DNA of 64,000 nt. Source: Arthonia radiata (taxonomy: Eukaryota; Ascomycota; Arthoniomycetes; Arthoniales; Arthoniaceae). The stretch spans positions 496,001 to 560,000 of the forward strand of contig PSQN01000006.1 in NCBI GenBank assembly GCA_002989075.1, in the 5' to 3' direction. Below are positions 31,260-42,012 of the stretch, one piece after another (the stretch's first letter is position 1; every line of letters starts with the position of its first letter). Made by a program: the position numbers and the translations under genes. The notes below the pieces were generated by a model. It was not told the origin of the DNA and ran no database searches. It was given only the letters and a program-made list of their open reading frames with translations.

Positions 31260-34200
31260 ATGGTTCTCACATCGTCACCGCTGCAATATCCGACGACATC
31301 TTCACCGCGACAAGAAGCCTCGCCTCGAAAACGGAGACGCCTCGACCTTGGCCAGGACCGAGAACCACTGCAAGATATCGAAGACAACATTAGGCGTCCC
31401 GAGCAGCAAACAACTTTCGGGGGCTTTATAGACGAAGATGACAGTGAAGACGAGAGTCCGCTGGAAAGGTTGAGCCAAGAGGCCACGAAGCCCACACCCG
31501 GTGTTGCCTTATTATCCATTGACGACGTCGAGAGCGTGGACTCGAGAAAAGAGCTCCCACAAGATGAGAGACATGACTCTGGGTGTGAGGTAACATCGAG
31601 TCCGCCGGACGTCGTCAACGTACCAGCAGAGAATGGTGCGGCCACGTTCAGGAGTCCAAAATTGCTGGTTACAGCACGTACAGCATCTGGGCGTACCATA
31701 CCCGTTCGCAAGCGCCGTCCCGCAGAAGCAACACATTACAGCGCTCTCTTAGCTGCGCGCTCTTCCACCGCTCCCGGTCGGGCGCAGAAGTCGTACTATG
31801 GCATCGACATTCACGCTCTTGTGGACGAGTCCAAAGCCGTCCTCGAGTCTCGTGCTCAACCAATCCCCAATACGGAGGCTCTTGTCGCTCCTAGCATAGA
31901 GATTGGGTCTACCACAGCTGGTCCACCAACCCGCACACATCTCTGGACCGAGAAATACCGTCCTCGCAAATTCACAGACCTCATTGGCGACGAGCGCACG
32001 CATCGTTCTGTCCTGCGCTGGCTCAAGGCTTGGGACCCAATCGTCTTCCCCTCTCAGAATCCAAAGCCCAAAGCACGAACCTCACTGGGTCGCGACAATG
32101 CAAATGATACGCCAGAACGGCAGCACCGTAAGATTCTGCTCCTTACTGGACCGGCAGGCCTGGGCAAGACAACACTGGCACACGTTTGCGCCAGGCAAGC
32201 CGGATATGAGACGCAAGAGATCAACGCATCTGATGAGCGCACAAAAGACGTTGTGAAAGGCCGCATCAGAGACATGGTTGGAACCGAAAACGTTCGAACA
32301 GTGGGCTCGACTTCAAACAACAAGAAAGCTGCAAGACCTGTCTGCGTTGTAGTTGATGAGGTCGACGGCGTTGTCTCAGGCTCAGCCAGCGGAGGCGGCG
32401 AGGGCGGCTTCATCAAAGCATTGCTCGACTTGCTTGCTACAGATTACAAGAATGCTACTTATAGGCCCGATGGCGCTGCGCAAGGCAAGAGGAAAGGTGA
32501 CAACTTTCGAATGCTAAGACCTTTGATCTTGATCTGTAATGACGTGTACCATCCCTCACTGCGGTTACTGCGACATGGACCGCACGCAGAGGTCATACAT
32601 GTGCGGAAACCGGCGCTGCAGATGGTGGTACCAAGACTATGCGCCATCTTCGATAGGGAAGGGGTGCCGGCTGATGGAGACGGTGTGAGGACGCTCTGCG
32701 AAGCCGCCTGGGGCGTGACGTCGAAGCGGCAAGGTGGAAAAGGGAGCGCTGGCGGTGGACAAGGGGATGGTGATATCCGTGTGATTCTGGTGGCCGGAGA
32801 ATGGGTTGCTGGCAAGCTCCGGGCTGCTGCGCTGGCTGGCCTGCCAGGCACGGCAAGATTGACCAGACGTTGGATTGAGGCAAACGTAGTGGGCGAGATG
32901 GCGCATGGTGGCGGTATGGCGAAGAGCCTCGGTCGTGGAGGTGCCAGAGACGTCGTGGAAAGAGTTTTTAAGCACAATGCAGGCTTCCCGGCTACGCTGG
33001 GTGCTGCGTCAACGAAACGAAAAGCTGACGAAGCCTATGGCAAGAACACGACCATGGGCGTATCAGAGGCCGTAAAGAGGGGCACGATGGAGAAGCTACG
33101 AGAGATGGTCGAGGCCAGTGGGGAAGACGAGAAGATCCTGCTTGGTAAGACTGCTCTCTTTTGCCTGTTCCACCACCATCCCTGCCTCGTCGCCGGTGTT
33201 AGAATGTCTCCACGTTCAATGCTAACATTATAAAGACTGCTTCCAAACCTATCCCACCCAAGCCTACCAAGACACTACGACCCTCACCAAACCCACCCAA
33301 GCCTCAGCATGGCTGCACTTCTCCTCCCTGTGCTCGTATCGCGTGCATCACGCCCAAGAATGGGACCTCGCCCCGTACCTGTCGTTCCCCGTGCTCGCCT
33401 TCCACAACCTCTTCGCCTCCCCGTCTTCCCACAACACCCCTTCGGACAATAACAACAACTCTGGCTCCGAAGCCCCAGCTCCACACCCACTCACAACCAA
33501 TCGAGCCGACGGCCACGCCCACGAAATTACACGGGCGAACACCGCCACGCTCACACATCTACAATCTCAGCTATCACTCCGGCTTCAACGCTCCTTCCGC
33601 AGCCATGCAAGGGTGGTCACGGAGCTCATACCCTACACCCTCCGCATACTGAACCCCTCTGTCAAGCCTGTGCTCGTCGGCGGCGTGTCCTCCGTTCGCC
33701 GCGGCGAGGAACGCGAGCGCGTCGATAGAGCAATCGAGTGCATGCGTTCCGTCGGCGTGCGCTTCGAGAAGTCGCGGATAGATCTACGAGACCCTGACTC
33801 AACGGACGCCTTCAGCGCGCAAGCAGGGCCACCGGGAGCTCCGGGCCTTGGTGGAGCAGGCAGAGATAACGGCGGCTGGGTCTACCGCATGGAGCCGCCG
33901 CTTGATGAGCTGGGAACGTATTCTCTATCCGAGAGTAAGAACGAGGGAGATGCGGGCAAGAGTCGATTTGCGCTTCGTCAAGTCCTCGCTGATACGTGCG
34001 ATGTCGTGCTCAAGACCGCTGAGCTCGAAGCACGCGCCAAACGGTCGGGATTGGCGATACCTGGGTTACCCAGGAACACTGCCAGCACTGGCGCCAAGGG
34101 AACGAAAGAGGTCGAGGATGCACGAAAGAGGGCGAAGGGTGCTGTGAAGAGAGACTTCTTCGGACGGGAAATCGTGGCGACGACGGCGAGCGGTGATGCC

Positions 34201-34335
34201 GTCGCTGCAGACGGTGGCGAGAAGAAGACGGTAAGGAGTGGGAAGGGTCCGAGGGTGTGGGCGAGCTATCATGAGGGGTTCAGCAATGCTGTTAGAAAGC
34301 CTTTTACGATGAAGGAGCTTCTGGAAGGTCTCTAA
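31260..34335 (+). CDS. CTF18: Ctf18, large subunit of the alternative clamp loader
   Basis: RFC-like AAA+ ATPase that loads or unloads PCNA at forks for sister-chromatid cohesion. Exons 31260-33144 and 33236-34335 (91-nt GT-AG intron, phase 1) give about 994 aa. The N terminus is disordered and acidic. Then WTEKYRPRKFTDLIGDERTH (RFC box II-like), Walker A LLTGPAGLGKTT (about residue 295), QEINASDERT, and Walker B VCVVVDEVDG (about 364). The C-terminal third begins DCFQTYPTQAYQDT and ends near the conserved-type tail RKPFTMKELL. Upstream codons in frame start with GTG, so the ATG at 31260 is used. The repeat island ends about 180 bases before it. Confidence 0.93.
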
Positions 34336-34769
34336 TATCAGCCTCTTGTGAAACGTGGGGTTTTCAAAATGTACCACAGCAAATGCAATGGAAACGGGCT
34401 AATCTGCGAAGTCCGCATGCTATTTCCGTCTTTGTTACCCTCTACTATGGCTATAGGCAGTAGTTTGGGCTTCTACACTCGTGGTCATTGAGGAGAGAGC
34501 AGTTCATGATTTCCTCCGTCGCTGATTTGACGAGCCATTCTGTATGAACGCAAGGGCAGCGGGTAGGGGAAGAAAACTTGCAAAGTAACATAATTATGTG
34601 AGGGTGCGCCATTGGTGAGACCGACATACTTGGACGTAGCAGATGGCATTGGTGTGTGAGTCTATCTCAAGGACGCCTGTACTAGGAGCCTACGGCACAA
34701 TAAAGATTCTTGGTAGAATTGTGGGAGGACATTGAGGGACTGATCGGCTTCAGAGCGGTGGTGGCCATG
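34336..34769. other. convergent intergenic region
   Basis: About 430 bases between the stop codons of CTF18 and the Rrn5-like gene. No gene seen. Confidence 0.5.
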
Positions 34770-36779
34770 TCATTCACTTTCGTCTCCTGTTGGCTCGAGG
34801 CTACTGCTACCGCTGGACCCATCACCTGATGAAGAAGCCATACTCACATCATCGTCGTCGTGTCGAGCTGAAGTGTCGACGGCGCTCGTAGAGCGACCAG
34901 ACTGCTCGTCGGCCTCTGAGCGTTCACTCTCGTCTCCACTGGTGCTGCTTGACGACGTCTTGTCTTTTCTCGCAGGCTCAGGGTTTGACTCAGTACTCTC
35001 CTCATCGCCTCCTTCCTCACTGGAGCCACTGCTGCTCTCAGACTCACCACTGTCGCTAGCATCTTCCATCTCCACATCCTCATCTCGACCCCTCGCCTCC
35101 CTCAACTTCCGCCGTTTCCTCGCCCTTGTCTCGAGTCTTGTCCTGGTCTCATCGAAGTTAAAATTGTGCCCGTAGAGCTCCCACGGTGCTTGATAGTCAA
35201 TACTCTCAGTCCAGTCCTTGAGGTTTTTGAGGGTCTTCCGTTGCACGGGCGCGCGCTTGCCTGTCTCTGCACTTTCGAGGTTATGCAGAGACTCGGACAC
35301 TTGGTCTGGCACAGATTGCCCGAGCACTTCTTTCCACAGCCTTGCCTCTTCACGCGCGCTCGCTGTTTGGTCGAGTCGCTCGGCTTGTTGCTCATGCAAA
35401 TCGGCTAGCTCGTCTTCGGCCGTCGTAGAGGGTATGTCTCTCGCGTCAAGGTTCTCATCAGACAATTCACCTCCATCCTCAGATCCTCTATCAGCTTCCG
35501 CTCGTGGACGTCCCGGCTTCGTTTTCAGCCTTCCCCCCTCATGCTCAGCAGCGTCTTCCTCCCTGGAAAGCCTCAACCGTCTTTCCACTTCGTCGTACCC
35601 CATCGAGTCACCCAACTTATGCCTCAGATACACTGGCGTCTTCCTCCGATCCCTCGGGTCATACACATGCAGCCCATCCCGTCTCGCAGCACCAACCCAG
35701 AACTCACTCGCGTCCCGCTTCATGCCCAGAACGTCTACCGCAGTTCTCACGTCCCTCTTACTCACCGCGGCCCGTCGCCGCTGACGGAATGTATACACAT
35801 CCGTTGCGCGCAGGCGTGACAGTGCTTGGAAGTGAGCTGTGATCGCAAGCCGCTTCGTCACGCTGACGGCGAGGTTGTAGAAGTCCGTGAGTGCAGTGGC
35901 GAGGATACTCGGCGGCTCTGGAGGCGCGATATCCATCCAATTTCTTGGAGTACCGTCGTCCGCTGCGTCTTTCGTCGAGTCCTGGGACGGGCTGTTCATG
36001 AACACCCGTTCCGAAAGCTCCAGCCACGTAGGCAAATCGAACAACTCGACCACAGGCTTTAGTTTAGTCCATGCAGGATCTTCCACATCTTCTTCTCCCC
36101 TCGCCTTCTCCTCACCCTTCTCCTCACCCTTCTCCTCACCCATCTCACCATCACTCATCTCACCTTGAAGCTCCTTATTCGATGCAAGTTTTTCCTCAAC
36201 CTCCCCCGCCACCCCCCGATCCAACTTCCAAAACCTCCCCCACCTCACCCTCTCCCTCCCCACCAGCCCCGTCCCCATCAAAACCGTAATCGCATCCCCC
36301 GCCTCCTCCAATGTCCTACACGTCTCCGCCCGAACCTCCACCGCCGCAGGTACATCCGCATACCTCAACAGCGTCTCACGCCGATAATGCAAATGCTGCT
36401 CCCCCAACCCCTTCCGCAGTAGGTGGAGATACTGCTGCACTTCCAGGGCCGACTTACTTTCCACCGCTTCCGCAAGCCTGGGGAAATCCTGCCGGCCATG
36501 CCGTTCGAGTGCGGTGAAGAGCTTAAATTCCTCTGCGGATGTCCAGAAGCTGAGACCGACCTGTGATGGCGGGAATGACTTTTTGTCGAGGTCGTCGGGG
36601 ATGGCGTAGGGGTCTGCGGCATTGAGAATTTCTTCGTTCAAGAGCTCGCGGTACTCGTTGCGATAGGCCTGGCGCTGGCGCTTTAGGTCGCGGCGGGAGC
36701 CGGAGCGCGTTTTGGAGCGTTTGGTGGGAGTGGTGGTTGGGGGTCTGCCGCGGGCTGGGGTGTTGGAGGTTGGTTCCAT
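34770..36779 (-). CDS. Rrn5-like RNA polymerase I initiation factor (SANT/Myb domain)
   Basis: 669 aa, no intron, starting at the ATG at 36779. The N terminus is basic (RRDLKRQRQAYRNEYRELLN). A SANT/Myb-like fold starts PPSQVGLSFWTSAEEFKLF and runs through ALEVQQYLHLLRKGL (about residues 70-130). This PSQVGLSFWT entry is seen in fungal proteins annotated as Rrn5, a subunit of the upstream activation factor for rDNA transcription. The middle is helical. The last ~120 residues are Asp/Glu/Ser-rich, typical of nuclear and nucleolar proteins. The assignment rests on the SANT region and overall layout; another SANT nuclear protein is possible. Confidence 0.6.
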   Translation of the reverse strand: MEPTSNTPARGRPPTTTPTKRSKTRSGSRRDLKRQRQAYRNEYRELLNEEILNAADPYAIPDDLDKKSFPPSQVGLSFWTSAEEFKLFTALERHGRQDFPRLAEAVESKSALEVQQYLHLLRKGLGEQHLHYRRETLLRYADVPAAVEVRAETCRTLEEAGDAITVLMGTGLVGRERVRWGRFWKLDRGVAGEVEEKLASNKELQGEMSDGEMGEEKGEEKGEEKARGEEDVEDPAWTKLKPVVELFDLPTWLELSERVFMNSPSQDSTKDAADDGTPRNWMDIAPPEPPSILATALTDFYNLAVSVTKRLAITAHFQALSRLRATDVYTFRQRRRAAVSKRDVRTAVDVLGMKRDASEFWVGAARRDGLHVYDPRDRRKTPVYLRHKLGDSMGYDEVERRLRLSREEDAAEHEGGRLKTKPGRPRAEADRGSEDGGELSDENLDARDIPSTTAEDELADLHEQQAERLDQTASAREEARLWKEVLGQSVPDQVSESLHNLESAETGKRAPVQRKTLKNLKDWTESIDYQAPWELYGHNFNFDETRTRLETRARKRRKLREARGRDEDVEMEDASDSGESESSSGSSEEGGDEESTESNPEPARKDKTSSSSTSGDESERSEADEQSGRSTSAVDTSARHDDDDVSMASSSGDGSSGSSSLEPTGDESE

Positions 36780-37049
36780 CTTCGGCTTTCCCTGCGGTTT
36801 GTTGATGGATGGTGGGTGGTTGGAAGCATGGTCGATATTCAAAAGCTGCGACAGACGCGATTGTATCTTCGACACTGTTTCAAAAACTTGCAAAGAATGA
36901 TAGAGAATCAGTGAGTGTCTGCTTCACCTGCCTGTTGCTTGCTGTGTTCTAGAATGGTGGCAGCGCAAATACTTCATATCCATCTATAGGTGCTTTATTA
37001 TATCATCTTTACATCATGCCATATGTGCCCCGTTGACATCTACACAGAG

Positions 37050-39486
37050 TTATACATCTGCAGGCGCCTGCGCCTTGATATACCGCACCATACTTTCACA
37101 CAGCCTGTCCAAGACAAACTCCGGTTCCGATTTCCCAAACGCCATCATCGGACTGTTTTCGCCAATCCAGTCCCATTCAATGAGCTCTTCGTCCTCCGCG
37201 AGCTCTTCCTCTTCCTGCCGCCCGTCTGGCAGGCCATCTTTCGAGCCTTTTGCCCGCTCATGCTGTCGTTTACGGGAGGAGAAACGGATCAGCTAGAGCA
37301 CCACATGTCAGCACAATGCATTGTGAAAGAGCACACAAGCGGGTTTATTTTTCTTTCGAAGCAGGCATGTTGAAATAACGCCTCCTACTCAACGACTGAA
37401 AGGCCCTCGGAAGACCACAGAGAAAACAGTGTGGAGGCTGTAGACTTACCTCGGTGATCTTCACCCACTCCTCGTAAGTGTAGCGTTTGGGATGCTCGCC
37501 TTTGAGGTGCTGGGCTGTCTTACGGATCTCTTGTGCGAGGTGTCTCGCGAGATCATGGTCTTTGAGTGGCTCGCTGTTTTCGCTGATCAAGGCATTGCTT
37601 GTCGGCCGTTCTTCCATCCCTGATGCATCTTCTCCCTCTTCATTCCCTGGCCCAGTCTCGAAACCAGCTGTGACGCGTTTCTCGGCGGCCTTCTCCTCGG
37701 CATGATTTTGCAGCTTACTGAGTAGCCAGGGGTTCCTCTCGAGGAATCCCCTCCAGATACCACTCTTCGGTAGAACAGTGAAGTCAGCAAGTAAGCTCGT
37801 GCCATTCTTGAAGCTGCCGATTATTGTGTCCCCCATATCGCTAACGAGTATTGTCATCGTTGGCACGGCGAGCAAGCTCCACACCACGAAGAAGGGGCGA
37901 CCAGCATTTGACTTTGGAGATTCGTCCCCATAGCCGATGGTCAGCAGACTGACGTACGCGAAATAGAGCGCTTGGAAGTACGAAAGTCCTTGAGTGTTCT
38001 TCTCGGTAACGAAGAACACCGCAGCGCCGACACACCAAAGAGCTCCAAAAGCCGAGACCGATACCGTCAATGCGATATATCGTTTGAACTTGTGCGTCTT
38101 GTACTGGATGTGTCGCATTGCTTCAAACCGGTCCTTCTCCTCTCTTAGAAGGATTGCACGCGCTTTGCGCGCTCGTCGATGTTTCGGAGCAGCACTGGCC
38201 ATCACTTTACCAGCTCCAGTAGCAGCTTTTCGCAAGGCGCCAGGACCCTGCGATGTTTGCGGGCCACTCTGCGCTTTCTCGCTGACAGCAGACTGCTCGC
38301 GTGATGCGTCAACCCCGGATGAGTCTGAAGGATGTGGCTCATGATTAAGCTGTGCTTCGATAGCCGCACCCTTATCGGATCTTTCTACTGTGCGCTTTCG
38401 CGCGTCATCAAAGCGTTTCCGAACGACCTTCTCATTACTGATCTCTCTCACGAACCTTGTCAAGGAGCTGATGACTAGACCTAACATTATCGTACCTCCC
38501 ACTGTATAGGGAAAGACCAGACCGCGGCCGACGTCGTCTTGTGGGTACAAGTCTCCGAAGCCTACGGTCAAGATGGTCACATCGCAGAAGTACAGTGCGT
38601 CTGTGAACAGCCAGGCCTGGTTGCCATATGTCTGCTCCACTTGCGAAAAGATACCAGCGCCGCCGGCGAGCCAGATGAAGAACATCATAGTCTGCAGGAT
38701 GAGAGTCCGCTGTGCTTCAGTCAAGTTGAAATGCTGACCATAGTGCCCAAGGAAGTAGCCCAGCATGTTGATCATCAGAGACATGGAGCATATCGTATAC
38801 AGCACTGCCGCGATGACCGCGTACCAGAACCCTTGCGTATACGTCTCCTGCGGCCGGATTGGTGGATCATAGACGTTTAAAGAAGCTGTAATGCCAATGA
38901 GCAGGCCTGTCGAGACATACCATAGTACAATACTCGCCGGTAGTGCAATGATGTACCGTATGCGCCCAGTGAAGTTCGCCAGCAGAAACAGATTCCCGAG
39001 GAAGCCAGCAGCCAAAGAAACCGCGTTAAGGTCATAAGTCCATTCAGGGTCCGGAAATGGGTCACCTACAAGCTCTTGGACAAGAAGCGACCTGTCGCCG
39101 TTCCAAGATGCCTCGGCGCCTTTGCCACCGGGTACGAGGCTCATGCGCCATGAGACGACCAGGGCTGCGATGGATAGGACGTTGGCGAGCGGTGCGACTG
39201 TTGCTGCGATCAAGGGGATGGCTGTTGATGCAAACCACCTAAGCGAACGACGTCAGCACAATTGTTTTTGTACAGCACTTGCACGAGTTACAACGGCATC
39301 CCGGCGGATTGTTCTGGAGCAGTGCCGGCAGACGGGCCGCTAGCAAGACCATAAAGAGGCACAGAACCAAATGCGTAGATGCTCTGAGACTTACCAGGCC
39401 TCGTCATCGCCGTCCTGATACCTGTGCCGATGGGACCCGAAGCGTCCGCGGTCGACATTGTCAGCTCTGGAGACGACTTTGTCCAT
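37050..39486 (-). CDS. TOK1: TOK1-type two-pore outward-rectifier potassium channel
   Basis: Plasma-membrane K+ channel of the fungal 8-TM, two-pore class. Three exons (39486-39395, 39238-37450, 37292-37050) give about 707 aa. The first exon supplies a hydrophilic N terminus. Joining restores EAWWFASTAIPLI at TM1. The two selectivity filters are TVGFGD and TIGYGD, in the order P1 then P2, each before a hydrophobic segment. A ~120-residue cytosolic linker separates the pore halves. The tail has DWIGENSPMMAFG and VLDRLCESM, blocks that recur at the C terminus of filamentous-fungal TOK channels and confirm exon 3. Both introns (156 and 157 nt) are long for this window and belong to the repeated intron family. 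Confidence 0.93.
37293..37449 (-). repeat. introner-like intron copy, subtype I (157 nt)
   Basis: Intron 2 of TOK1. It shares the first 17 bases (gtaagtctacagcctcc), the block ggcctttcagtcgt at the same offset, and ttgtgctgac...gctctag at the 3' end with intron 1 of coiled-coil gene A. Both are 157 nt. Confidence 0.8.
39239..39394 (-). repeat. introner-like intron copy, subtype II (156 nt)
   Basis: Intron 1 of TOK1. It starts gtaagtctcagagcat followed by ctacgca, matching unit B of the composite intron at 28103 (gtaagtctcagagcat then ccacgca). It contains atggtctt like unit A and ends ttgtgctgac...ttag like the subtype I copies. Confidence 0.75.
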
Positions 39487-40072
39487 TGGTTTCTGTTGCA
39501 ACACTAGTCAAGCTTGGACATAATAGGTATCGGTATGGTGTATTATTTCTTCGATACATCGGTTGAGAAGAGGTCATATTCCGTTTGCTGCTCGTAGATG
39601 CCTCCGATTTCCGACAACGATACGATCTTCACGCAAAGATCTAAAGATGTTTCCGCCCTCGCCCGTGGATGAGATGACAGGTGGCAGTTTTCACGAGCTT
39701 GGGGGAGAGATCGATCGCGAACGAGCCTGACCACTGCAAACCATGGCGCAAACTGGAATGTCACAACAGAAGCCTGGGAAATGTTTCCCATGGGCATACT
39801 TGTCACAGCAGCGCCCGGCTTATCGAATTCGGAAAACGAGATGCCAAGATTTTTACCGAGATGAAGAGGCGGCTACTACATCGACGACCTGATCGACAAG
39901 CAGAGGGCCGGGGCGGTTAGTCAGTGAGAGTCATTATAATTGCCTGTTGGCTCAATATTCCAACGTGATCATTACAAAATCGCCATGAAGGGTGTCCCTT
40001 TCTTTGCGCTTCTGCAGTCTCTGCCATCAGCACTCGCATTTGCCTCGACAAGCACGATGACCCCCATGTAAT
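39487..40072. other. intergenic, TOK1 promoter side
   Basis: About 590 bases between the TOK1 start and the GST stop (same strand). No gene seen. Confidence 0.45.
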
Positions 40073-40917
40073 CTAGTGGCCACCCTTCGACGCCTGGGCC
40101 TTATCGCTCGCGATCTTGCTGACCGCGGGCCTCGCCATGAGGCTGTCGTGCCACTTCTTGAAGTTTGGGTTCTCGTTCTGCACCTTCTCCGCCTTGTCGC
40201 CGAGCATGAATGGCAGCATCATGTCCCAAGGGATGAACGCCAGATCGGCGTAGGTACACTTGTTGCCGACCAGGTAGCCGGTGCCCTGCTTCTTGAGGTG
40301 GCCGTCGATGACCTTGACGATGCGCTCAACTTCGTTGCTGTAGCGTTCGATGGCACTGGGGATCTTCTCCGAGTGGAAGTTGCCGAACCAAGCTGCCTGG
40401 CCGAAATAGGGGCCTTGGCCCGAGCTGTGCGTTGATTAGTAAGTCAATGAAGAATGTCGATACGGAAGAAAGGTACACCTGATACATCAACCACTGGTTG
40501 ATGTGGTACTTCTCGGGCGACTTGTCGCCATAGCTGAGCTTGTTATCCTTGTCGTACTTCTCAACAAGGTACTGGATGATGGCGCCGGTCTCCCAGAGCG
40601 TGATGCCTGTATTGGGATCCTCGATGGATGGGACACGGCCGTTGGGATTGATCTTCTCATACGGCTCTTTCTTCATGTCGGGGAATTCCAGGAACTGTTG
40701 ATAGGTTGGCGCTCCTGTCCCGTGGATATCCACCTGTCCAAATCAACAAACCTTGGTCTCATACGGGATACCTAGCTCCTCGAGAACAATGGCAACCTTC
40801 CATGGGTTGGGTCCCTACGAGGAGAGTGTGAGCAAACCTGTTCAAATTCAGAGGGTCGAGCTCAGAGCTAGCTTTACGCACCGTGGAGTGGGAGTAGAGA
40901 GTGATTGGCTTCGACAT
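40073..40917 (-). CDS. glutathione S-transferase, Ure2-like
   Basis: 222 aa in four exons: 40917-40882, 40814-40752, 40694-40477 and 40424-40073. Introns are 67, 57 and 52 nt, all GT-AG. The N-terminal thioredoxin-like domain reads ITLYSHSTGPNPWKVAIVLE, then INPNGRVPSIEDPNTGITLW and ETGAIIQYLVEKYD, the glutathione-binding surface of fungal Ure2/GstB-type enzymes. The C-terminal helical domain has GQGPYFGQAAWF and NKCTYADLAFIPW. It is predicted cytosolic and to conjugate glutathione to electrophiles or act as a peroxidase. The first exon is only 12 codons. Confidence 0.9.
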
Positions 40918-42012
40918 TGTAGTTGAACTGACCCTGCTGTACAATAGCTACGATAGCCCAGTGATGTCTATTCTGCTTGAAGGCTAGATGTTACCTCGGA
41001 GTGGAATATGTAGGGGTAGACGACGTGTGCAGGAAAGGATGTCATAAAGTGGGCTTTGGGAACACGTCAAGAGCTGACACATCTTTCGGTCTTGACAGAT
41101 GAGATCATGGTTGATGCGCTGACCTGCATATGATGGTCTCTGGGAATGGGATGACCAATCACGTCAGATCAATGAGAGCCGGCGCGTCTCCACCCGGCGA
41201 GCAGGTGGAGCATTTCTGCGGCACGGGCCCGAGCTGATAGCTGCAAACGGAATGATCCCTTCACTCACCTTCCCTCATGGAGCGTAAACAAAAAGCAACG
41301 GCTCCCACTTGCAAAACAGGCTCGAATCGTAGACCAGCCGCTCTTACTTTTGCGGAATCTTACTGTGCTTTTTGTGTTAGCTTGCCAGCTTGCTGGACAG
41401 CAGAGGGGCTCCCATTGTGTGGGACTAATCCAAATATCTATCATGTGCTTTTGCGGTCTTACCAGGTACAGGGGAGACTACCGATCTGACCCCGTCACAT
41501 CAGAAAAGCACCGTAGGGTGAAATGGGGCTAACAGATTAATCTTTCTTCACGTGCAGCGAAGTGCAAGTTCTTCACGTCGCACCAGCCGCTTCTCCAGCT
41601 GCGCGCACATATTTACCACCTCGTGACGCCCAACACCACCTGGTGCGCGGCACCGACTAATGCACGCGTCCTTCGCGTAAGACAAGCCTGTCATTAACTT
41701 CTAGCAAATTCTGATGGTTTCTCCCATCAAAAGTTCTAACTAAATCTCGCACATCTTCAAGATAACACTGCTCAGCGACCTGGCAGCAGCACACCCCCAG
41801 CATCCAGCGAAGCTCCTTCAAGGCAACGCTTGCTCTAAGGGGGCCCAAACTGCACTAGTGCGTTTGCACGAACCCTAAAATCTTAAGCGATATCACGACG
41901 GTTTCGCCCTTGAGCTTCTGGAGCTCACTTGCGCTGCAACTGACCCCAACGCTAACAGCTCGGTCCATCAAGACATAGTCCGGCCTTTGAAGACGCATCT
42001 GAATACCTTGGA
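40918..42012. other. intergenic
   Basis: About 1.1 kb between the GST start and the decayed locus. Short open frames only, with no family signature. Confidence 0.45.
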
